Assembly: GCA_900549195.1 (NCBI GenBank)
Contig: URNK01000016.1
Coordinates: forward strand, 1 to 16,844
Direction of reading: 5' to 3'
Source: an uncultured Collinsella sp.
Lineage (GTDB): Bacteria > Actinomycetota > Coriobacteriia > Coriobacteriales > Coriobacteriaceae
Length of the DNA: 16,844 bases
A program made the translations under genes and the position numbers. Positions 6,343 to 13,033 of the stretch are shown here, in pieces. The notes under the pieces are model-generated. The model was given only the letters and a program-made list of their open reading frames with translations. It was not told the origin of the DNA and did not search any database. Within the stretch, counting starts at the first letter, position 1, and every line of letters begins with the position of its first letter.

Positions 6343-6358
6343 CAAATTGGCTTGACAG

Positions 6359-6388
6359 GCGCCGCGGAGATTTGTGTCCCCGCGGCGC
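6359..6388 (+). terminator. GC-rich hairpin between the zinc peptidase and xseA
   Basis: GCGCCGCGG and CCGCGGCGC form a perfect 9-bp stem with a 12-nt loop, 16 nt after the peptidase stop. There is no T-run, so termination may be partial. It could also be an mRNA end stabiliser. Confidence 0.45.
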
Positions 6389-6457
6389 TGTACTATGTGT
6401 TGGACTTGAATTTGCGCAGGGCCGGAGCCCTTGTGCACGATAACGAAAGGAGGCTGC

Positions 6458-7909
6458 GTGGCAGGCTGGAATCTGACCGGCAATGCCGTTTCCGCCGAGT
6501 TCGACGGTTCGGACGAGCAGGAGCGTAAAGAACTCAGCGTGAGCCAGGCGGTAGAGATCGCCGCCGGTGCGCTCGATGCCATTCCGCAGCTGAGCGTTCT
6601 GGGCGAGGTCACGGGTTTCCGTGGCCCCAATGCCCGAAGCGGTCACTGCTACTTCCAGATTAAGGACGACTCGGCCGCCGTTGACTGCATCATCTGGAAG
6701 GGCGCCTACCTTAAGCGCACCTTCGACTTGCGCGATGGCATGCAGGTGAGCTTTAAGGGCAGCTTCAATCTCTATAAGGCCACGGGCCGCATGAGCTTTG
6801 TCGCTCGCTCATTTTCGCTGGCGGGCGAGGGTCTGCTGCGTCAACAAGTGGCGCAACTGGCCGAAAAGCTACGCCGCGAGGGCCTGATGGACGAAGCGCG
6901 CAAGCGCCGCATCCCGGTGTTCTGCTCCCGCGTGGCGGTCGTTACCTCGCTTTCGGGTGCCGTAATCGACGACGTCAAGCGCACATTGCGTCGTCGCAAC
7001 CCGCTCGTCGAGCTCGTCTGCGTGGGCGCTAAGGTTCAAGGCGAGGGTGCGCCGGCCGAGCTTATTGAGGGCCTGCGCCGTGCCGCCGCAATCACGCCGG
7101 CGCCCGACTGCATCTTGCTGGTGCGCGGCGGCGGCTCCTTTGAGGACCTCATGACCTTCAACGACGAGGAGCTTGCCCGTGCGGTGGCTGCCTGTCCCGT
7201 GCCCGTGGTGACCGGTATCGGCCATGAGCCCGATACCTCGATTTGCGACATGGTGAGCGACCGCCGCGCCTCCACGCCCACGGCGGCGGCAGAATCGGTG
7301 GCGCCGGCTATGACGGAGTTGGCCGATGTGCTCGAGGCACGCCATCAGCGTCTGGGTGCCGCGATGGCATCGATGATTGGGTCGGCCCAGGTCGACCTGG
7401 AGATGCTCGATCAGCGCGGTCGCCGTGCCTGGGATACCTATACGGCCCGCTTGGGCGATGCGCTCGATGCGGCTGCATGCCGCCCGTGCCTCAACGACCC
7501 CACATTTATGGTCGAGCGTCGCGAATCGGAGCTTGCGCTGACCGCCGATCGCCTGTCGGGTGCCATAGTACGCTCGGTCGGAGCTTTCCGATCCAGCTTT
7601 GAACGCTTGCCCGAGCGTCTGGTTGCAAGCACCTCGGGGCTCGATGGCAAACGCCATGCGCTCACGCTTGCGAGTTCCCGTCTGGAGCATCAGGGACGTA
7701 CGATGCTCGGCAAGCCCGCGTCCGACCTGGGCCGAGCCGCCGCGTCGCTCGATGCCCTGTCGCCGCTTAAGGTACTTGCCCGCGGTTACTCCATCGCGTA
7801 CAGCGATGACGGTGTGGCTACGAGCGCCAAGACCTTTAAGCCGGGCGACGCCATCCGCGTGCGCATGGCAGACGGCAACGTGGCAGCAACGGTCAATACG
7901 GTCGAGTAG
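6458..7909 (+). CDS. xseA: Exodeoxyribonuclease VII large subunit
   Basis: With XseB this forms exonuclease VII, which degrades single-stranded DNA from both ends to oligonucleotides in repair and mismatch correction. The protein has 483 residues (E. coli XseA 456). An N-terminal OB fold (about 40-120) is followed by the catalytic core with RGGGSFEDL (223-231), TGIGHEPD (252-259) and the RASTPTAAAE block (270-279). A long helical region follows, then a C-terminal segment with the typical LARGYSIA. The GTG start at 6458 has AAAGGAGG 5 nt upstream; the frame extends 9 codons further up without support. xseB follows 42 nt downstream, which makes an operon. Confidence 0.95.
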   Translation: MAGWNLTGNAVSAEFDGSDEQERKELSVSQAVEIAAGALDAIPQLSVLGEVTGFRGPNARSGHCYFQIKDDSAAVDCIIWKGAYLKRTFDLRDGMQVSFKGSFNLYKATGRMSFVARSFSLAGEGLLRQQVAQLAEKLRREGLMDEARKRRIPVFCSRVAVVTSLSGAVIDDVKRTLRRRNPLVELVCVGAKVQGEGAPAELIEGLRRAAAITPAPDCILLVRGGGSFEDLMTFNDEELARAVAACPVPVVTGIGHEPDTSICDMVSDRRASTPTAAAESVAPAMTELADVLEARHQRLGAAMASMIGSAQVDLEMLDQRGRRAWDTYTARLGDALDAAACRPCLNDPTFMVERRESELALTADRLSGAIVRSVGAFRSSFERLPERLVASTSGLDGKRHALTLASSRLEHQGRTMLGKPASDLGRAAASLDALSPLKVLARGYSIAYSDDGVATSAKTFKPGDAIRVRMADGNVAATVNTVE

Positions 7910-7951
7910 GCCGCGTTTCATAGCGATAAACCTTTAGGAAAGGAAACAGAT

Positions 7952-8218
7952 ATGGCAGAGAAGACCCCGGTCGAGCAGCTTACGTACAAGCAGGCCTCGC
8001 AGGAGCTGGAGCTCATCATCCGCAGCTTGGAGTCGGGCGATATGGAGCTCGAGGAGTCGCTCGAGAGCTATACCCGCGGCGTCGAGCTCCTCAAGAGCCT
8101 GCGCACCCGCCTGTCCGATGCCGAGCAGAAGGTCTCGGTGCTTCTTAAGGACGTCGACGGCAACGACGTGCTCGCCGACGGCGAAGCCGCCAACGCCGAC
8201 GACAACCTCTCGTTCTAA
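7952..8218 (+). CDS. xseB: Exodeoxyribonuclease VII small subunit
   Basis: This 88-residue protein has the typical XseB pattern: LTYKQASQELELIIRSLESG, then MELEESLESYTRGVELLK. These form two helices that coil around the helical arm of XseA. The C-terminus is acidic. It is preceded by AGGAAAGGA and lies right behind xseA, and the two subunits work only as a complex. Confidence 0.95.
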   Translation: MAEKTPVEQLTYKQASQELELIIRSLESGDMELEESLESYTRGVELLKSLRTRLSDAEQKVSVLLKDVDGNDVLADGEAANADDNLSF

Positions 8219-8232
8219 CCATCCCGACCAAA

Positions 8233-8238
8233 TATAAT
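8233..8238 (+). promoter_or_regulatory. Possible -10 box for the HIT gene
   Basis: A consensus TATAAT lies in a short AT-rich gap, 15 nt past the xseB stop and 30 nt before the HIT start. The -35 position falls in the end of xseB and shows no good match. It may give the HIT gene its own transcript. Confidence 0.35.
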
Positions 8239-8267
8239 TACCTTGGTCTGTGAGAAAGGAACCAACC

Positions 8268-8603
8268 ATGTGCGATTGCATCTTCTGCAAAATTGCCAAC
8301 CACGAGATTCCCTCGACCGTTGTCTATGAGGACGACCAGGTCATCGCCTTCGACGACCTCAACCCCCAGGCGCCGGTCCACACGCTCGTGATCCCCAAGA
8401 AGCACTACAGCGATATCGCCGATAACGTGCCGGCCGAGACCATGGGCGCCATGGCTCACGCCATCCAGGAGGTCGCTAAGGCCAAGGGCCTGGAGGACGG
8501 TTTCCGCGTCATCTCCAACAAGGGCGTCAACGCCGGTCAGACCGTCATGCATTTCCATATGCACGTTCTCGGCGGCAAGAACCTGGGCGAGAACCTCATC
8601 TGA
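8268..8603 (+). CDS. HIT-family nucleotide-binding hydrolase (HINT-like)
   Basis: This 111-residue protein carries the histidine triad HFHMH (His95, 97 and 99) followed by VLGG, and the N-terminal CIFCKI block typical of bacterial HINT proteins. Such enzymes hydrolyse the P-N bond in nucleoside phosphoramidates or act on adenylated side products; the true cellular substrate is often unknown. The ATG at 8268 has GAGAAAGGA in front; an in-frame GTG six codons upstream overlaps that site and is unlikely. It follows the xseAB operon by 49 nt and ends before a hairpin at 8664-8697. Confidence 0.92.
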   Translation: MCDCIFCKIANHEIPSTVVYEDDQVIAFDDLNPQAPVHTLVIPKKHYSDIADNVPAETMGAMAHAIQEVAKAKGLEDGFRVISNKGVNAGQTVMHFHMHVLGGKNLGENLI

Positions 8604-8663
8604 GGGCGCTTTTTCCTTGCAATGAAACGGAAGCTCAAGCACCGATAACTTATATATCAACGC

Positions 8664-8697
8664 AATAAACCCGAGCGCGAGGGCGTTTGGGTTTATT
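8664..8697 (+). terminator. Hairpin terminator between HIT gene and ackA copy 1
   Basis: AATAAACCC pairs with GGGTTTATT over 9 bp with a short inner CGC/GCG stem. The 3' arm is T-rich, so it can end the HIT transcript. It also lies 53 nt upstream of the acetate kinase start and could be part of its leader. Confidence 0.55.
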
Positions 8698-8750
8698 ATT
8701 GAAGCGTATGTAACCTGGCGGCGCCACACCGCCTGTTAGTAGGGAGACAC

Positions 8751-9929
8751 ATGAACGTTCTGGTCGTCAACGCAGGATCTTCGACCCTTAAGTATCAGGT
8801 CATCGATACCAAGTCCCACAAGGTGTCCGCAAAGGGCTCCTGCGAGCGCGTCTGCTTTACCGGCGGTACCTTCACCCACGCTGCCAACGGTTCCAAGAAG
8901 GTGACCGAGAACATCGAGTTCCCCGACCACAAGGTCGCCATCGAGGTCGTCCTGAAGGACCTTGAGGCCAACGGCGTCAAGATCGAGGGCATCGGCCACC
9001 GTATCGTTCAGGGCGGTTGGTACTTTGGTGATTCCTCCCTCGTCGACGAGGACGTCCTCGCCAAGATTCGCGAGGTCGCCCCGCTGGCGCCGCTGCACAA
9101 CAACCCCGAGGCCAACGTTATCGAGTACTGCCTGGAGCAGTATCCCGATCTGCCCAACGTCACGGTCTACGACACCGCTTTCCACTTCAACATGCCCGAG
9201 GTCGCCAAGACCTACGCCCTTCCCAAGGATGTTTGCGACAAGCTGCACATCCGTAAGTACGGCGCCCACGGCACCAGCTATCGCTACATCTCCAAGAAGG
9301 TCGCCGAGATGACCAACGGCGAGGCCCGCAAGGTCGTCGTGTGCCATATCGGCTCCGGCGCTTCCCTGTGCGCCATCGAGGACGGCAAGTGCATGGACAC
9401 CACCATGGGCTTGACGCCGCTCGACGGCGTCATGATGGGCACCCGCTGCGGCTCCATCGACCCGGCTACCGTGTGCTACCTGCAGCGCGAGGGTGGCTAC
9501 ACCTTCGACGAGGTCGACGAGATGATGAACAAGAAGTCCGGCCTTTTGGCTGTGACCGGCGGCAAGACCAACGACTGCCGCAACGTCGAGGAGCTCGCCG
9601 CCGCTGGTGACCCCGATGCTCAGCTCGCCTTCGACATGTTTGTCTACAAGATTGCCGCCAAGGCTGCCGAGATGGCTACTTCTATGTGCGGTATGGACAC
9701 CCTGGTCTTTACTGCCGGTATCGGCGAGCACGCTCCGGCTGTTCGCGCCGGCGTTGCCGACCGTCTGGCCTTTATGGGCGTCAAGATGGATCATGCCCGC
9801 AACGCCCTGCGTGGTGACGGCGCTTGGTGCCTGTCTGCCAAGGATTCCAAGGTCAAGATTTTCGTCATCCCCACGGACGAGGAGTTCATGATCGCTTCCG
9901 ACGTCGAGCGCATCGTCAACGGCAAGTAA
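8751..9929 (+). CDS. ackA: Acetate kinase, copy 1
   Basis: Acetate kinase makes ATP and acetate from acetyl-phosphate, the energy-yielding last step of acetate fermentation. The protein has 392 residues, the usual size. Family signatures present are NAGSSTLKYQ (7-16), GHRIVQGG (82-89, with the catalytic Arg), VYDTAFH, GTRCGSIDP, FTAGIGEHAP and VIPTDEE near the C-terminus. Two signature positions differ from what I recall as usual: GTRCGS in place of GTRSGD, shared with copy 2, and HGTSY (residues 173-177) in place of HGTSH, only here. GGGAG precedes the ATG. It is followed by its own terminator (9941-9979), so it is separate from the tandem paralogue. Confidence 0.93.
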   Translation: MNVLVVNAGSSTLKYQVIDTKSHKVSAKGSCERVCFTGGTFTHAANGSKKVTENIEFPDHKVAIEVVLKDLEANGVKIEGIGHRIVQGGWYFGDSSLVDEDVLAKIREVAPLAPLHNNPEANVIEYCLEQYPDLPNVTVYDTAFHFNMPEVAKTYALPKDVCDKLHIRKYGAHGTSYRYISKKVAEMTNGEARKVVVCHIGSGASLCAIEDGKCMDTTMGLTPLDGVMMGTRCGSIDPATVCYLQREGGYTFDEVDEMMNKKSGLLAVTGGKTNDCRNVEELAAAGDPDAQLAFDMFVYKIAAKAAEMATSMCGMDTLVFTAGIGEHAPAVRAGVADRLAFMGVKMDHARNALRGDGAWCLSAKDSKVKIFVIPTDEEFMIASDVERIVNGK

Positions 9930-9940
9930 TTGCAAGAGGG

Positions 9941-9979
9941 GAGGGGCTGGACGACCGAGCGCCGTTCGGCCCCTCTTTT
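9941..9979 (+). terminator. Terminator after ackA copy 1
   Basis: GAGGGGC (9941-9947) pairs with GCCCCTC (9969-9975) and TTTT follows. A smaller inner hairpin is possible. It lies 11 nt past the stop codon. Confidence 0.75.
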
Positions 9980-10009
9980 GCGCTCGTTGGGCGATATGCT
10001 GATATCTAT

Positions 10010-10037
10010 TTATCAAGATATGATAACTTCTTATTAA
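10010..10037 (+). promoter_or_regulatory. Candidate promoter/operator of ackA copy 2
   Basis: This is an AT-rich island in an otherwise GC-rich region. TTATCA-AGATA-TGATAA (10010-10026) is a perfect 6+5+6 inverted repeat of operator type. TTATCA can also serve as a -35 box, with TATTAA at 10032-10037 as the -10 box (16-nt spacing). The octamer GATAACTT at 10022-10029 also occurs upstream of ackA copy 1 (8644-8651). It supports separate control of the two copies, but no regulator is identified. Confidence 0.4.
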
Positions 10038-10092
10038 AATGCGGCCGCCTTAAGGGGCCTGCGTCGACCGTATTGCACTGCGAAGGAGTCTC

Positions 10093-11271
10093 ATGAACGT
10101 ACTTGTTGTCAACGCCGGCAGCTCAAGCCTTAAATATCAGCTTTTGGATACCGATACCCGCAAGGTTTTCGCCAAGGGCAACTGCGAGCGTATCGGATCG
10201 GACATGGGCATCTTTGGCCACTCCGAGAACGGTGGCGCCAAGCAGACCGAGGAGGTCCCTTTCCCCGATCATCGCTCTGCTATCGCTCGCGTGCTCGAGG
10301 AGCTCGAGAAGACCGACTTTACGATTGATGGCATTGGGCATCGTATCGTTCAGGGCGGCTGGCACTTCGATGATTCCGCGGTCGTCGACGATGAGGTCAT
10401 GGCTAAGATCCTTGAGGTGGCCCCGCTCGCTCCGCTGCACAATTACGGCGAGGCCGCAGCAATCGAATATTGCCGCGAGAAGTATCCGGAGCTGCCCAAC
10501 GTGGCCGTCTTCGACACCTCGTTCCACATGACCATGCCCGAGGTCGCCTACACCTACGCGCTGCCCAAGGACGTGTGCGACAAGTACCACGTGCGCAAGT
10601 ACGGCGCACACGGTACGAGCCACCGCTACGAGTGGATGATGGCCAAGGAGATCCTGGGCTCGCGCTGCCACCGCCTGCTTTCGTGCCATCTGGGCAACGG
10701 TGCTTCGCTTGCCGCCATTGAGGACGGCGTGTGCCGCGACACCACGATGGGCCTCACGCCGCTTGACGGCCTGATGATGGGCACTCGCTGTGGTTCCATT
10801 GACCCGGCTACCGTGTGCTACCTCCAGCGCGAGGGCGGCTACAGCTATCAGGAAGTTGATGACATGATGAACAAGCAGTCTGGTCTGCTTGCCATCTCGG
10901 GCATCTCCAACGACGCCCGCGACATCCGCACGCGCGCCTCCGAGGGCGACGAGCGCTGCCTGCTCGCCTTCGATATGTTCGCCTATAAGGCCATGCAGCA
11001 GGCCGGTTCCATGATCGCTTCCATGGCGGGCGTGGACACCATCACCTTTACCGCCGGCATCGGCGAGAACGACTGGTCGATCCGCAAGGCCTTCTGCGAC
11101 TGCTTTGAGTGGCTGGGCGTGCGCATCGACAACAACAAGAACCGCGAGGCCGTGGGCAACGGCCCACAGGTCATCAGCGCCGCCGGTTCCGCCGTCACGG
11201 TCATGGTCATCCCCACCGACGAGGAATACATGATCGCCCACGACGTCGAGCGTTTGACCAAGAACAACTAA
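10093..11271 (+). CDS. ackA: Acetate kinase, copy 2
   Basis: This second 392-residue acetate kinase lies directly downstream in the same orientation, about 60% identical to copy 1 by hand alignment with only about one gap. It has NAGSSSLKYQ, GHRIVQGG, VFDTSFH, HGTSHRY (His177 kept), GTRCGSIDP, FTAGIGEN and VIPTDEE. The two differ most in residues about 31-60, 178-205 and 300-370. AAGGAG precedes the ATG. Separate terminators and an AT-rich upstream region imply its own promoter. Both copies keep the catalytic Arg residues in GHR and GTR. A substrate shift, such as towards propionate, cannot be judged from sequence alone. Confidence 0.93.
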   Translation: MNVLVVNAGSSSLKYQLLDTDTRKVFAKGNCERIGSDMGIFGHSENGGAKQTEEVPFPDHRSAIARVLEELEKTDFTIDGIGHRIVQGGWHFDDSAVVDDEVMAKILEVAPLAPLHNYGEAAAIEYCREKYPELPNVAVFDTSFHMTMPEVAYTYALPKDVCDKYHVRKYGAHGTSHRYEWMMAKEILGSRCHRLLSCHLGNGASLAAIEDGVCRDTTMGLTPLDGLMMGTRCGSIDPATVCYLQREGGYSYQEVDDMMNKQSGLLAISGISNDARDIRTRASEGDERCLLAFDMFAYKAMQQAGSMIASMAGVDTITFTAGIGENDWSIRKAFCDCFEWLGVRIDNNKNREAVGNGPQVISAAGSAVTVMVIPTDEEYMIAHDVERLTKNN

Positions 11272-11293
11272 CGCGCGCATTTGCAAGTAAACG

Positions 11294-11329
11294 AAAGGCC
11301 TCCAGAGCAACAGCTCCGGAGGCCTTTTT
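11294..11329 (+). terminator. Strong terminator after ackA copy 2
   Basis: AAAGGCCTCC pairs with GGAGGCCTTT. One A-C mismatch follows, then GAGC with GCTC around an AACA loop, and the 3' arm runs into five T. It lies 22 nt past the stop codon. Confidence 0.93.
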
Positions 11330-11344
11330 ACTAGCAGGTGGACG

Positions 11345-11518
11345 GCGGAAACCCCATCCCATTTCGAGCGCAAATACTGGGACACGCTTTCCGGTTGAGG
11401 CACGTTGCGGAAAGTGCGACCCACAATAAAGCAAAATTCCGTCCCAAAGTTTCCCAAACAGGCCCCAAGCGGAAGCCACATCCCACAATCCGCCTCCAAA
11501 CTGGGATGTAGTTTCCGG
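11345..11518. repeat. Three palindromic units at an exact 62-bp period
   Basis: Three 48-bp units start at 11346, 11408 and 11470. Each is laid out as a 16-nt arm, a 16-nt loop and a 16-nt arm, and they are separated by 14-nt spacers. Left arms begin CGGAAA or CGGAAG and end in CCCA. Right arms end in TTTCCG or TTTCCC. In unit 3 the arms (11470-11485 and 11502-11517) pair at 15 of 16 positions including a G-T; in unit 1 at 12 of 16. In unit 2 only the outer arm ends pair. The sequences have diverged while spacing is kept. The period is not a multiple of three, so this is not a coding repeat. It may be a REP-like element family or a binding-site array; function is unknown. Confidence 0.75.
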
Positions 11519-11679
11519 CACAACAACCGCCGAAGCCCACCGGCCTTTCAATCTCCAAAGTGATCATCATCAGCAACGCCTGCGCTCTCAGCAACGGCAC
11601 CCATCCATTCAGATTTTCAGCTCCAGCGCGTAGCCAAGCCGCCGTCCACCCCGGATTCCCTGATTGCTACGTGGCGGCA
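11519..11679. other. Intergenic stretch with nothing recognised
   Basis: Between the palindrome array and the long hairpin I see no credible gene, promoter or RNA. At 11531-11546 there is a faint resemblance to the start of a fourth array unit (CGAAGCCCAC), too weak to call. Confidence 0.5.
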
Positions 11680-11806
11680 GGGACCCTACAGGGTAAAGCT
11701 CTGAAAATATTCCGCAGGACGCATGAAACCCCCGCCGCACGAAGTGCGCAGCGGGGGTTTCATGCATGTCCGAGGACGTTTTCAGAGCTTTACCCTGTAG
11801 GGTCCC
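11680..11806. repeat. 127-bp hairpin with perfect 28-bp arms between convergent genes
   Basis: The outer arms (11680-11707 and 11779-11806) are perfect inverted repeats over 28 bp; each contains a small palindrome of its own (ACCCT-AC-AGGGT). Inside, GCATGAAACCCCCGC (11721-11735) pairs with GCGGGGGTTTCATGC (11751-11765), and a GCAC-GAA-GTGC tip sits at 11737-11747. Short stems bridge the two layers, so nearly the whole element can fold as one hairpin. It lies 15 nt past the pta stop and is the obvious bidirectional terminator core for pta and ackA copy 2. The long perfect arms also fit a MITE-like or mobile palindromic element, though I see no target-site duplication. Confidence 0.85.
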
Positions 11807-11821
11807 GAGGGGATATGTTCG

Positions 11822-12802
11822 CTACTCAGCCATCTGAGCCTGGACGGCGGTGATGGCCACGACACCCACGATGTCGTCGGCAGAGCAGCCGCGCGAAAGG
11901 TCGTTGACCGGCTTGGCGATGCCCTGCAGGATGGGGCCGTAGGCGTCAGCGCCGGCGAAGCGCTGGACCAGCTTGTAGCCGATGTTGCCGGCCTCGAGGT
12001 CGGGGAACACGAGCACGTTGGCCTTGCCGGCAACGGAGGAGCCGGGAGCCTTGAGCTGGGCGACAGTGGGGACGATAGCGGCATCGAGCTGCAGGTCGCC
12101 GTCGATGGCGAGCTCGGGAGCCTTCTCCTTGCAGAACTTTACGGCCTCTTGGACCTTCTTGGCGACCTCGCCGCCGGCGGAGCCCATGGTGGAGTAGGAG
12201 AGCATGGCCACGTGCGGCTCAACGTTGCCCATGAAGGTGGACCAGGAGTGAGCGGAGGCGATGGCGATCTCGGAGAGCTCGTCGGAGGACGGGTTGATGT
12301 TGAGGCCGCAGTCGGCGAAGATCAGCGTGCCGTCGGTGCCGAACTGCGGGGTGTCGGTGCACATCACGAAGAAGGCCGAGACCAGCTTGGTGCCCGGGGC
12401 GGTCTTGAGGATCTGAAGTGCAGGGCGCAGGGTGTCGGCGGTGGAGTGGCAGGCGCCGGAGACCAGGCCGTCGGCGTCGCCCATCTTGACCATCATGGTG
12501 CCAAAGTAGGTGGCGTCCATCACCTGGGCGCGAGCCTGCTCGATGGTAACGCCCTTCTTGGCGCGGAGCTCAGCAAACTTCTGCGCATACTCCTCGTGCT
12601 TCTCGGCATTGCGCGGGTCGATGACGGTAGCGCCGGGAACGTTGATCTCGTCGGGGTTGCCCAGGATGACGATCTTTGCCAGGCCCTCCTCGATGATTTT
12701 GGTGGCCGCGACGATAGTGCGCGGATCCTCGCCCTCGGGCAGGACGATCGTCTTAAGGTCGGCCTTGGCGGCAGACTTCATACGGTTTAGGAAATCGCTC
12801 AT
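11822..12802 (-). CDS. pta: Phosphate acetyltransferase (phosphotransacetylase)
   Basis: Pta converts acetyl-CoA and phosphate to acetyl-phosphate and CoA, feeding acetate kinase. The 326-residue protein is the short single-domain form (about 320-330 residues), unlike the long E. coli enzyme. Recognisable blocks are KTIVLPEGEDPRT near the N-terminus, DADGLVSGACHSTADTLRPA, MLSYSTMGSA, and the C-terminal NVLVFPDLEAGNIGYKLVQR with GPILQG and PVNDLSRG. AGGAG lies 4 nt before the ATG. Here it is not in an operon with ackA but convergent to the tandem ackA genes, with a shared hairpin between the 3' ends and a divergent promoter region shared with glf upstream. Confidence 0.96.
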   Translation of the reverse strand: MSDFLNRMKSAAKADLKTIVLPEGEDPRTIVAATKIIEEGLAKIVILGNPDEINVPGATVIDPRNAEKHEEYAQKFAELRAKKGVTIEQARAQVMDATYFGTMMVKMGDADGLVSGACHSTADTLRPALQILKTAPGTKLVSAFFVMCTDTPQFGTDGTLIFADCGLNINPSSDELSEIAIASAHSWSTFMGNVEPHVAMLSYSTMGSAGGEVAKKVQEAVKFCKEKAPELAIDGDLQLDAAIVPTVAQLKAPGSSVAGKANVLVFPDLEAGNIGYKLVQRFAGADAYGPILQGIAKPVNDLSRGCSADDIVGVVAITAVQAQMAE

Positions 12803-12854
12803 GTTACTCCTTACAAGCGTTTCGCTAAGCTCCAGGCACCCGGCTGTTCACGAA

Positions 12855-12877
12855 TAAACCCGCTGCTAGCGGGTTTA
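12855..12877 (-). promoter_or_regulatory. Hairpin in the 5' leader of pta
   Basis: TAAACCCGC and GCGGGTTTA form a perfect 9-bp stem around a 5-nt loop, between the pta -10 box and its start codon. There is no T-run on the minus side beyond TT. It may be a leader stability or attenuation element; no ligand or protein is known. Confidence 0.4.
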
Positions 12878-12929
12878 CCTTTCAATTATGTACGCCGCGG
12901 TGCTTGAGCTTTCCTTGTGTGGCAAGCTC

Positions 12930-12955
12930 ATTATAGGACGCATTAGCGCTATAAT
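12930..12955. promoter_or_regulatory. Back-to-back consensus -10 boxes for pta and glf
   Basis: A perfect TATAAT on the minus strand (12935-12930) points to pta, and a perfect TATAAT on the plus strand (12950-12955) points to glf, with 14 bp between them. Each promoter's -35 region would overlap the other promoter; neither shows a good TTGACA. A 7-bp hairpin (TGAGCTT with AAGCTCA, 12905-12930) lies on the pta side. Confidence 0.5.
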
Positions 12956-13033
12956 CGCTCTGATAAATATGTCTCGAAGAATGTTCGAGAAAAGCCCAGC
13001 TAACGAGCCCGTGGCTTTTGACAAGGAGTATCG

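Noticed and set aside
6352..6357. Perfect TTGACA upstream of xseA
   Set aside because: No -10 box lies 16-18 nt downstream; that position falls in the GC-rich hairpin. The nearest candidate, TACTAT at 6391, is too far away.
8736..10016. Minus-strand ORF of 426 codons opposite ackA copy 1
   Set aside because: It is an antisense shadow, and a similar one (10123-11526) faces copy 2 for the same codon-bias reason; both plus-strand frames are real AckA.
11345..11518. Could the array be CRISPR?
   Set aside because: Units diverge from each other, spacers are only 14 nt, and no cas gene is near.
11331..11600. Minus-strand ORF of 89 codons over the palindrome array
   Set aside because: The 62-bp period shifts frame in each unit, so the encoded protein has no repeat, and there is no convincing ribosome binding site.
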